Below are positions 56,001 through 64,000 of a DNA stretch of 64,000 nt, piece after piece. Origin of the DNA: Emydura subglobosa (taxonomy: Eukaryota; Chordata; Testudines; Chelidae); contig ML679961.1 of NCBI GenBank assembly GCA_007922225.1, positions 60,763,430 through 60,827,429 of the forward strand, read 5' to 3'. The number at the start of each line of letters is the position of its first letter. Position 1 is the first letter of the stretch. A program made the position numbers and the translations under genes. Below the pieces are notes generated by a model. The model had not been told where the DNA came from, did not search any database, and saw only the letters and a program-made list of their open reading frames with translations.

Positions 56001-59000
56001 TTCAAGTTGGCGATTTTTTCAATGCAGTTTGTAGAGAGAGACAACTTCCTTTAAAAGCAAGAATAATTAACAGCTTATATTAACAGTGCAACAGGAATCA
56101 TTGGATCAGAAGATGGTTCTCTTACAAATAATACTTTGTTAAAATGAAATCACAATTTAATCTTCTTTCAAACCCACTGGATACATGCACAGTCTTGTTC
56201 CTCTCAAATCACCCGTCTCTCTAAGATTTAAATTTTGGGGGTTTTTTGGATTCCACCACCAGTTTTATGCCACATATGTGGCATCCTCCTTTTTGTGCCT
56301 GGCTCAAACCAAAGACAGGTTACAATATTTCCCAACGTTTTCTTTCTGATTCTAACAGTTCGCTCTATTTTGTCCTCCTCCTTCCTCATTCATATGGAGC
56401 AAACATTACAGTGTTTCTCTTGGAGATATTTTGGTCAAGAATGATGCTAGGAGCAGCAGCACTATGAGCTGTTATGGATGCCCTAGGCCCTAATACTAGG
56501 GTTCCTACTCCTGTCCAGGGCCTCAGGACACGTCAGTCATCATGCTTTTAAGAAGGTAATATTGCAACAAATAAATTTCAGTATGATTAGCATATGAAAT
56601 TGAGATTGAACCTCAAGACTTTTTACTTCTGAACAGCAGTTCCTAGAGAAAGCCTGAACATCTGGATGTGGTGTTGTAGATTTTGGCTCACAATTTTACA
56701 CAAAGAGGTTATGCAGCCACAAGAATGCAGGAGTTTTCAAAGGGACCACCTGCTCCTCCACAGCCTGGTGGACTCCAGACATGGGACAGAAATGATTCAC
56801 TTTAGTGTCATCTACCAGCTATTCAGTGGATTGGTATTAACATAGAATCTGCGCTAATGTCTGAGAGGACTAGGTGTTCTGTCTTCCCAGGCAAATGAGA
56901 GTGATATTACTAAACAGAAGAACAGCTGTGTGTTTCTGTGGGAGGAAGAACAGAGCTTAGGAGAAAGGAGCAGTGTTGGACTGAAGAGACACATTGCCTA
57001 CAGTTAGTATATGTGAGGGGAGAGAAAGCCTAGACACCAAAAAAGACAGAAGTGATGATTAAAAATAGACTATATCCAAGATTGCTTGTTTGTTAACAGG
57101 ACTTACTCGCAGTTAACAAGTGTGGACAGAGATGCATCCATCTTCTCTACAGGAGGAATCTGGGCATATAGTTTCACCTCCTTGGCCTCTGATGCCTTCT
57201 GGCCATTTTTCTCTTCCTAAGAAAAATGAAGAAGGAAGAAACAGGGCAAAAAGTAGACATTGACTGAAATCTGCAGTTGTTAAAAAAATTATCCCAATCT
57301 TCTTCAAGAAAACAGAAGAAAAAGGCTTTTTAATCTTGTTTATTTTGTTTCTGGTGTTGTTCATCTGAATCACACCTCACTTCCAGCAATCTAGACCCTA
57401 ACTCAACTGTGTAATTCACAGGGATGACACCCCAAAAAAAACCCTTTTAATTTGAAAAAAAAGAAGAAAGAGAAGAGTGGCTTATTTCCAGGATATTAAA
57501 ATGTTTATCGATGCATCAATTCATTTTTTTTTTAAATTTACAGTGAGGATCCCTGTATCAGATTCAGGATTTCAAGTCTCCAGCAAACTCAGTTGTTTCC
57601 CTTAGCAACTCTTCTTCTGCTCTGCCCTTTTCACTTACTCATTTCAGTCTGAATTAGGGGCCAGTTACAGCAAAAGTACATACTTAACAGCAATGCTAGG
57701 TTGTAGAAAACCTCCTTCCCACTCCATCCCAAATGTCAATTTCAGGTGAAATCAGACTTAAGCTATATTGATCTGGGCTCCTCATAGTTCTGGCACTCTA
57801 AACCCAACTCTGAATGCATGTTTCCAGACCGCTGACAAATCAGCTGCCAAAAGGTCTAAGTGTAAGGCACAAAAGCCTCAAAACATAATCTGATATCAGT
57901 AAGTCTCAAAGCATAATGAAATTGGTAAAACGGTGAACTGAGAGGAACAATCACTTTCGGTACCAAAACAATTAAATAAATAAACAACAACAACAAAAAC
58001 CTACATTAAGGGACATTGCAAAGTCAAGCACTCAAAAGTTAGGAAATGCCAGATTTATGGATGCCTGTGCAGCCTTAATTCTGCTTCCTTTTGCATCCAT
58101 CCTGCATATCTCACAACATTTGAAATAGCTAAAGCAGGACAGGTGCTGCCCCCAAGGGGGTGGGAGCCCTAAGGTGTGTGCTGCACTGTAAGCCTGCCCT
58201 GCACTCATCCTGCAGCAGCAGCTCTTGCAGCTCCTGTCCCAGGGGGCTGTCTGGGCTTAGCTCCCCGCTCTTGGTGTTGCAAGCTGGCCCCTGGTGCATG
58301 ATGTTGCAGCACCACTCAGGTTTCACCTGTCTGCCCCACTGTAGATGGAGACAGAGGATCAGATGGCCCAAACCAGAGAGGGATGCAGAGCCCAGCCAGC
58401 CCCATGGGACTAAAGCCACTTCAACGAGGACCAGGGTTTTGGGGGTCAAAGCAGGACAGTCCTGTGAAACCCAAGATTATTGGGAGGTCTGATCCTGTGC
58501 ACTGAATAAGGCAGGAGTCCTGGGGGAAAACAGTATGTGATCATGTCACTAAAGACTATTATAAAGCATACAAACAAGGGGTCTGGATTTAGGCTGTGCG
58601 AGCAACCATAAAACTGGCATTTCTTAACTTTCAAATGCTTGACTTTGCAACCTAAATAATGTTCCTCTAATGTAATTTTTTGTATGTAATTTCCTAGGGT
58701 TTGATTTTTTTAAGGAAAAAGGTAAAAACAAGTTTAATGATATGCAACAAGATGTTATAAATGCCATCAGCATCAGAACCACAGACCTTCATCACTGCAG
58801 CACAGATGCCTACCACTTGAGTTACAGGACTAACTATGTACCAGAAGCAGAAGAAGGCAGTTATTCCAGAGGAAGAAGAACCACTGGGTCCAAGTACTAG
58901 ATCTTTGGAGTAGGTCATGGGGGCAGGAGAATAGACTAGCCCAGCTCTCTCCCCCGACTCTCTTCCAGGAGTTGTGGGGAGCACCAGGCCCATGTGGTGC

Positions 59001-62000
59001 CTTGAGAGGTTGGAATGGGATTCTGGGTCATGTGCTAGGACTGTTGGGTAGGCGGAAGGGGGAAGCCTGGCCCATTGGTGCCTCCAGGAGGGTGCACTGG
59101 CCATGGGGTCCACATGCCAGATCCTGGGGTGGGAGAAAACCCAGGCTGTCTCTTTCTTTCTTTCCCCGCTTCTACTGCTGTAGCCCGCAGTTCGCTGTAA
59201 AAGGTCTCTGCTGTTGCTGCCATGGTGATGTGAGTCCAGTCTCAGAATGTTAGAATCATAGAAGATGTGACAGGGCCATTCCTGATGGTTATAGGAGGGT
59301 GCTACTATTTGAGTGCAGGGTCGGTGGGCGGGCGCAGCCCCAACCCCACCTGAGGGGAGGAACCACCAGATCCAGGACTCAACTGATTTTTGCGGGGGAC
59401 AACAAATGAGAAAACAGGAAGGGGCATGAGGGTCAAAGGGTCAAACAGAGGGAACCAGAATGGGACACCAAGCAGAGAGACTCAGACAGCACCCACTGCT
59501 CCCGGAAGGTGTCAAAGGAGCCGGCGGACGCAGCCCAGAGAAACTCTGCCCGGATGCGTGAGTGCACAAGGGAACAGAAGTAGGCCCCACAATCTCAGCT
59601 GCAGGCTCAACAAATCCTTGTTCCCTGGGTAATCCAGCCAGGGTTACTCCAGGTCAGTTAGGTCATCTGAGACCAATTAAGGAGCTGGCCACAGCAGTTA
59701 AAAGCCTCCATTGCAGGCAGACGGGGATTGAAAGGGAGTTGAGAGAAGGAGTGGAGCGGAGCAGGGCCGGGCCAGGCCAGGCCAGGCCAGGCCAGAACAG
59801 AACTTGGAGCTATTGCGGTTGCTGCCACACCACCAAGGTACGGGAGTTAGGGAGAAGCCATCCGGGCTGTGCCAATGGTCGTAGGCCCAGAGGCCTGAAG
59901 GAGGACCCAGCCACACAGACCGCTGAGTGAAGGAGTGGGGGGGGTGACCTCACCCAAACGGGAGGATCACAGAGACAGAGAGACTCAAGACAAGGAAGGC
60001 AGAAAAGCACTCCTCTCCGGATTCCAGGAAGTGGACCACGAGCAGCGGGGGTGCCGAGGACAAGAGACCCAGGGAAGGTAGTAGCTCTCATGGACTAAGC
60101 AGTTTGAGGCTACTCTTCACAGAGGCCCGGGGTAGAGGGTGGGACCGGGCCCGCCCCCCAATTCCTTGCTCCCACCCAGTCATGCCACCAGCGTAGCTGA
60201 AGAGTGCAGGACCTGCAAGGGCAAAAATAGGTCTCCCTCACCACAAAATTACAGTTGGAAGGGACCTCAGGAGGTCATCTAGTCCAACCCCCTGCTCAAA
60301 GCAACACTAACCTCAGCTAAATCATCCCAGCCAAGGCTTTGTCAAGCCACACCTTAAAAACCTCTAAAGATGGAGATTCCACCACCTCCCTAGGGTAACC
60401 CATTCCAGTGCTTCACCACCCTTTTTCCTAATATCCAACCTAGACCTCCCCCACTGCAACTTGAGACCATTGCTCCTAGTTCTGTCATCTACTTCCACTG
60501 AGAACAGCCTACCTCCATCCTCCCTTGAACCCCCTTTCAGGTAGTTAAAGGCTGCTATCAAATCCCCCCTCATCCTTCTCTTTTGCAGACTAAACAAACC
60601 TAGTCCCCTCAGTCTCTCCTCATAAATCTTGTGCTCCAGTCCCCTAATTATTTTTGTTGCCCTCCGCTGGACTCTCTCCAACTAGTCCACATCCTTTTTG
60701 TAGTGGGGGGCCCAAAACTGGACACAATATTCCAAATGCGGCCTTACTGATGCCGAATAGAGGGGAATAATCACTTCCCGCGATCTGCTGGCAATGCTCC
60801 TACTAATGCAGCCCAATATGCTATTAGCCTTCTTGGCAACGAGGGCACACTGCTGACTCACATCCAGCTTCTTATCCACTGTAACCCCCAGGTCCTTTTC
60901 TGCAGAACTGCTGTCTAGCCTGTCGGTCCCCAGTCTGTAGCTGTGCATGGGATTCTTCTGTCCTAAGTGCAGGACTCTGCACTTGTCTTTGTTGAACCTC
61001 ATCAGATTTCTTTTGGCCCAATCCTCCAATTTGTCTAGGTCACTCTGTATCCTATCCCTACCTTCCAGGATACCTACCACTCCCCCTAGTTTAGTGTCAT
61101 CATGTTCCTGTGCTTAGCTATTATTTTGACAGTGTCCCTGTTCTGAAGAATTCATATTGTATACAAAAATTATATTGTATACAAAATAAACTCCTATGTA
61201 AAAGGAGAAACAGACTGGAACCAGGAGGGACTCAGAATGAAATTCTACCACATCTCCCAAGGACACAGGTTGGGAGTAGGGAGGAGAATATTTAAGAAAA
61301 AGGAGTATCATGAACTGAAAATTCAAACATGCTGAAAAAGCTCGATTATCCTATTCTTGGGTTCTGCCTGCATGCTCCACAACAAGCTCTGAATCTTCTA
61401 GAAAGAAAAACAGTGTAAATAACTGCTCTGTAATCTGGAAAGAATTGAGATTGTGTGTCACACCTATACCCTGATCCAAAGCACATTGAGGCCAGTGAAA
61501 AAATTCCCATGGATTTTGAATCAGGTCCCTTGGACTATTCCATACCATTGCTTGATATCACAACTAAGTGATCTCCAAAAACAGAGCTTTCCAGAGGGTT
61601 CCTGGCTTAGTCTGCAGGCACTTAGTCCATAGACACATCCCAAAAATGAAGATCTAAGTCTACTTGAAAAAGAATAATATATAATAAACTTGTTGCTCAT
61701 TTAAACTTTGCACAGTAGATAATGCAATGGATTTGCACATGTGAGGAAAAACACTTATGGACAATACTGGTGCAAATCATTTTTAACTTTTACACTGTTA
61801 CAATATTTTAAACAGAGACTTAGTTTTGAATTCAGACTTTTTTTTTAAGTTACTTCTGGGACTTTTTGCTTCATGCACTCTTTAGATGAAATCTTGTCTT
61901 AACTATGTCAATGACAAAACTCTCATTGACTTCAATAGAGCCAGGATTTCATCCTTGATTATTTTATGCTAGAGATAAACTCTGATTAGATGATAAAAAT

Positions 62001-62420
62001 TGAACAGAGAAATTAGACAGAGAAAATCAGACAACATCCTGCAGAGAAAACCTCCTTGTAGCATCAGATCTTCTGTCAATGCATAATCTGGCAGTGTTAT
62101 GCCAGACACTAAAATAGACAGAGCTTTTGTTGTCAGGACAATTTAATAGGAATAGCCCATAGGAGTTCAAATGAAATTTATTTTCTTAATATTAATATTA
62201 ATTATTATTAATAAAATGTTGTTTCATTAAGCTTCTTTTAATGGCAGATGTTTCAAGGAAATTACTTTTTCTACATTATTGTAATGAATTTATCAAACTG
62301 GATGAAGCCATCCTATTTACAACTGAGATATAGACTACAGAGTACCACTGAGACAACCACATATGCTTCTCTTGTACTTACCCATCTGGCTAGAGCTTCT
62401 TTAATAGTTGTTGCTTTTGC
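50036..62420 (-). CDS. DNAL1: DNAL1, axonemal dynein light chain 1 (LRR protein); initiator exon not in view
   Basis: Exons on the - strand, 5' to 3': 62420-62382, 57216-57107, 56048-55993, 54071-54016, 52490-52364, 51924-51778 and 50082-50036. All are GT/AG and in phase; with the missing Met the protein is 194 residues (human 190). Family knowledge: DNAL1 is a leucine-rich-repeat subunit that binds the outer-arm dynein gamma heavy chain in motile cilia and flagella; human N150S causes primary ciliary dyskinesia. Visible: N-terminal [16 protein letters not shown] units from residue 51 ([67 protein letters not shown]), an LRR cap with [13 protein letters not shown] that keeps Asn150, and an acidic tail. 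It differs from human by two extra residues after LEEKYS and two in the tail. The initiator ATG is expected alone in an upstream exon, probably past 64,000. Confidence 0.95.
50083..51777 (-). other. DNAL1 intron (last)
   Basis: Pyrimidine-rich on the + strand around 50640-50900; no repeat or gene recognised. Confidence 0.85.
51778..51924 (-). CDS. DNAL1: DNAL1 exon encoding residues 131-180 (LRR cap)
   Basis: 147 nt, acceptor gttgcag, donor gtgagc. It reads [20 protein letters not shown], then [20 protein letters not shown] and [10 protein letters not shown]. Asn150, the residue altered in human ciliary dyskinesia, is intact. Two residues longer than human after Ser157. Confidence 0.95.
51925..52363 (-). 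other. DNAL1 intron between residues 131 codons
   Basis: Non-coding; nothing else recognised. Confidence 0.85.
52364..52490 (-). CDS. DNAL1: DNAL1 exon encoding residues 89-131 (LRRs)
   Basis: 127 nt, acceptor tttccag, donor gtaagc. It reads [20 protein letters not shown], then [19 protein letters not shown] and KDW, two further LRR units. Confidence 0.95.
52491..54015 (-). other. DNAL1 intron with miniature DIRS-like element
   Basis: Contains the element at 52979-53129; otherwise AT-rich unique DNA. Confidence 0.85.
52979..53129 (-). mobile_element. miniature DIRS-like element, ~150 bp
   Basis: Both ends carry the DIRS terminal style: + strand left side cttacttaccagtaactg then ttgttctttgagag...tctgtgcattc, right side gaatgcacagaggctcttga then agaagaacaa. 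The two ends are inverted copies of about 30 nt and the extension marks the low-coordinate side as the element's 3' end. No internal complementary region or coding remnant. In a DNAL1 intron. Confidence 0.6.
54016..54071 (-). CDS. DNAL1: DNAL1 exon encoding residues 70-88 (LRR)
   Basis: 56 nt, acceptor attgcag, donor gtatgt. It reads [18 protein letters not shown], a full LRR of the same length as the preceding exon. Confidence 0.94.
54072..55992 (-). other. DNAL1 intron with tRNA-like SINE remnant
   Basis: Contains the repeat at 55720-55840; no exon seen. Confidence 0.85.
55720..55840 (+). repeat. tRNA-like SINE remnant with hairpin
   Basis: gagttaaagcactcagccag and gtgggttcaaatctccac resemble A and B boxes; gcagggacttgaaccaaggt downstream is complementary to the B-box side, forming a hairpin. 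In a DNAL1 intron. Confidence 0.55.
55993..56048 (-). CDS. DNAL1: DNAL1 exon encoding residues 51-70 (LRR)
   Basis: 56 nt, acceptor tttaaag, donor gtaagt. It reads [18 protein letters not shown] with the flanking split codons, one leucine-rich repeat per exon. Confidence 0.94.
56049..57106 (-). other. DNAL1 intron between residues 51 codons
   Basis: Non-coding; nothing else recognised. Confidence 0.85.
57107..57216 (-). CDS. DNAL1: DNAL1 exon encoding residues 15-51
   Basis: 110 nt, acceptor ttcttag, donor gtaagt, ends in phase 2. It reads [20 protein letters not shown] and then [16 protein letters not shown], the pre-LRR helix region. Confidence 0.95.
58110..58480. other. GC-rich intronic stretch, no gene
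   Basis: Overlapping short open frames on both strands with no family features, Leu/Ser/Gln-rich because of ctgcagcagcagctcttgca. Repeat origin is likely but unproven. Confidence 0.35.
58755..58835 (-). repeat. tRNA-like SINE remnant, antisense
   Basis: On the - strand gtaactcaagtggtaggcat resembles an A box and ggtctgtggttctgatgc a B box. No functional tRNA fold could be supported. Confidence 0.4.
59260..60236. repeat. unidentified GC-rich repeat-like block
   Basis: GC-rich DNA between unique sequence and the CR1 fragment. Contains ggccaggccaggccaggcca ((GGCCA)n at about 59767-59793) and a promoter-like ttaaaagcctcc (59698). It resembles an LTR or retroelement leader but no boundaries or coding motif could be fixed. 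In a DNAL1 intron. Confidence 0.4.
60240..61105 (-). mobile_element. CR1 LINE, 5'-truncated 3' fragment
   Basis: Ends at 60240 with the CR1 3' signature ttggaagggacctcaggagg (on the + strand) and reads upstream on the - strand through the C-terminal part of the reverse transcriptase [46 protein letters not shown]-like, a stop near 60682-60684, then [16 protein letters not shown] and [11 protein letters not shown]. The fragment is typical of CR1 copies in turtles, crocodilians and birds. In the DNAL1 intron between residues 14 and 15. Confidence 0.93.
62382..62420 (-). CDS. DNAL1: DNAL1 exon encoding residues 2-14
   Basis: 39 nt, acceptor gtttag and donor gtaagt on the - strand, phase 0 to 0. 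It reads [13 protein letters not shown], identical to the conserved N-terminus after Met1. The codon before the first Ala is not present here, so Met1 must come from an upstream exon. Confidence 0.93.
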
Positions 62421-64000
62421 CTAAACAAAAATCAAAAGAAAAATCATTATACATTTTTTGGCTGAATTGTTCATTGCAAAGCTAGTTTTCCCCCCTTCAA
62501 CTCTTTCCATAGTCTTTCTTTCTACAGCTGATCCTAAGAAGCAGAAATGAAGAACCCCCTTTCAAAAGCTGTTTTTCATTTCATTCAGTGAGTCAGTTAA
62601 TAGTAATTTTAGAAGTGGTGCAGTAAGTTTGAACATACCTACATGCACAATTTCCCCTGGAGACCAAGCACATCATCTTCTTGATCTTGCCTGCTCTCTG
62701 TAGGCATGGGTAATACTGGGCTTGGAATACTGGACCAAGGTCTCTGCATCTCTGGTGAATCTCTATTGAAGCCAAAGGAGTTATACTAGTGATGAATTTG
62801 GCCCAATGCCCTTAGTAGAGCACACTTATCATTGAGCTTTCCCATCTGGAAATTTAGTAGGCCTTTTTGAAACACTCTGAGGAAAACTTTGTCCTTCCTA
62901 AATAGATTTTCTTATTTTATTTTGATTTCTCCATCAGCTATCCTATGCTTCTAGGCACCTCAAATTATTGAAAGTCACACTGTGTTCATTTAAAAATCGT
63001 GTGAAAGCTACTATACAATTCACTTAATGGACTGAGCCACAGTAACAGCAGAAACTTGGTATACCTTACTGCAACACCCCAATCACCAAATTAGAAGTGA
63101 ATAGCAAAAACCCACTAAATCCTCTGCCTATTTCCACTCTAATGCTGGTGAACAAAGAAATTTTGTAGCATGCCCAAAAAGTTTTTCTCAAAAATCAAGG
63201 CTGTACAGGACGAAGGAGGGAGGAATCAAGGCTCTCTCACAAGAAACAGCCTGTCAGCTGCTTCCTCAATTTAAAAGCAAGAGGACTCCAGATTGCTGAT
63301 CATAACTGTACTGTATAGCACACAGAGAGGTGGTCTCTTAGGTAACCCAGTCCCAAACCAGTTAGGACTTTATAGATTAAAACCAACATGTTGACTTCCA
63401 CCTGAAAATTTCCTGGTAGCTAAACAGACCAGAGAACACTAGTTTTATGTATTCTATGTTCAATGCTCCACTCAGCAAGAGTCATCCCATTCACACTAGC
63501 TTTAGTTTTTGAATGGTCCCATCATTTAACCCCCATGCAGAGCACATTACCCTACTGCAATCTCAAAGTAGCAAAGCATCTATAATAGTAGAAAGCTTAG
63601 ATTGTAAGACCCTTGGAACAGGGACCATCTTTTTGTTCTGTGTTTGTACAGAGCCTAGCACAACAGGGTCCTGGTCATGACTAGGACTCCTAGGCACTAT
63701 GGCAATACAAATAATAATAATAACAACAGCAGCTCTAGATCCAAAAGGAAAGTACACATGCTTTTTGCCAGATTAAAGAACATACATATGACTATAACTG
63801 ATGAGTGTCCAAATGATCCAGGATCTAACAAAATTCCAAGTTTCTGAACGTGTCTCTCAACTGGCAGGCACGTTCCTTCATTTTGGGAGGCAGATACAAA
63901 CCTCACCAACTCTTCCAGTTGCTTCCCCAACCTATCAACATCAACACAATCTTACCTAGGTTAAGCTACAGCCATCTAGCCTTTATCCATGTCCAGTCAC
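62421..64000 (-). other. 5' part of DNAL1, intron upstream of the residue-2 exon
   Basis: No convincing ATG-bearing exon or GC-rich promoter is seen; a SINE tail lies at 63594-63727. The start exon is probably outside the window. Confidence 0.6.
63594..63727 (+). repeat. L2-like SINE tail with (AAT)n end
   Basis: gattgtaagacccttggaac...gtttgtacagagcctagcac...gactcctaggcactatggc and a terminal aataataataataa run. Sense-strand 3' half of the same SINE family. Confidence 0.8.

Larger units (their letters stand above)
57217..62381 (-). other. DNAL1 intron between residues 14 and 15
   Basis: About 5.2 kb; contains the GC-rich blocks at 58110-58480 and 59260-60236, a SINE remnant at 58755 and the CR1 fragment at 60240-61105. 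Confidence 0.85.

Noticed and set aside
59035..59223. DNAL1 start exon
   Set aside because: Has an ATG frame but lies downstream of the residue-2 exon on the - strand, so it cannot supply Met1.
58160..59253. GC-rich open frames in the DNAL1 intron
   Set aside because: Open on both strands, low complexity, no family match.
60364..61080. host gene for the two - strand frames
   Set aside because: They are the C-terminal reverse transcriptase of a truncated CR1 LINE.

Overview
The window is vertebrate nuclear DNA, AT-rich, with long introns and many decayed transposons. Two spliced genes are recognised by reading exons between GT/AG sites: MIDEAS (ELMSAN1, scaffold of the MiDAC histone deacetylase complex) on the + strand and DNAL1 (axonemal dynein light chain 1) on the - strand. 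They point tail to tail, the same neighbourhood as human 14q24.3. The repeats are a 5'-truncated CR1 LINE, DIRS-type tyrosine-recombinase retroelements, CORE-SINE/MIR-like SINEs, hAT miniature elements and small elements with 'GTCTACAC' ends. This combination fits a non-avian sauropsid, most likely a turtle (inference from repeat types recalled from memory, not from a search).

Layout. 1-13.7 kb: non-coding DNA upstream of the first coding exon of MIDEAS (5' flank or 5'-UTR intron), dominated by a degenerate 5.6-kb DIRS element (6306-11923) and two hAT-like short elements. 13.9-35.9 kb: twelve coding exons of MIDEAS encoding about 1107 residues; introns carry hAT and other miniature elements, SINEs and an unidentified 0.9-kb GC-rich insertion (about 21.95-22.88 kb). 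35.9-42.6 kb: long MIDEAS 3' UTR ending at a probable ATTAAA signal. 42.6-45.1 kb: short intergenic gap. 45.1-50.0 kb: probable DNAL1 3' UTR, containing an internally deleted DIRS derivative. 50.0-62.4 kb: seven DNAL1 coding exons on the - strand; the exon carrying the initiator ATG was not found and probably lies beyond 64,000. The first DNAL1 introns hold a CR1 3' fragment and GC-rich repeat DNA.

The two genes are not functionally linked: MIDEAS assembles HDAC1/2 with DNTTIP1 in the nucleus, DNAL1 is a leucine-rich-repeat subunit of the outer dynein arm of motile cilia. The most distinctive content is three DIRS-related elements at different degrees of reduction (full length with terminal and internal complementary repeats; 0.9 kb; 0.15 kb), several long hairpins, a run of three adjacent miniature elements in MIDEAS intron 8, and the unclassified 0.9-kb insertion with a long open frame. 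I saw no CRISPR array, operon or other prokaryotic system.
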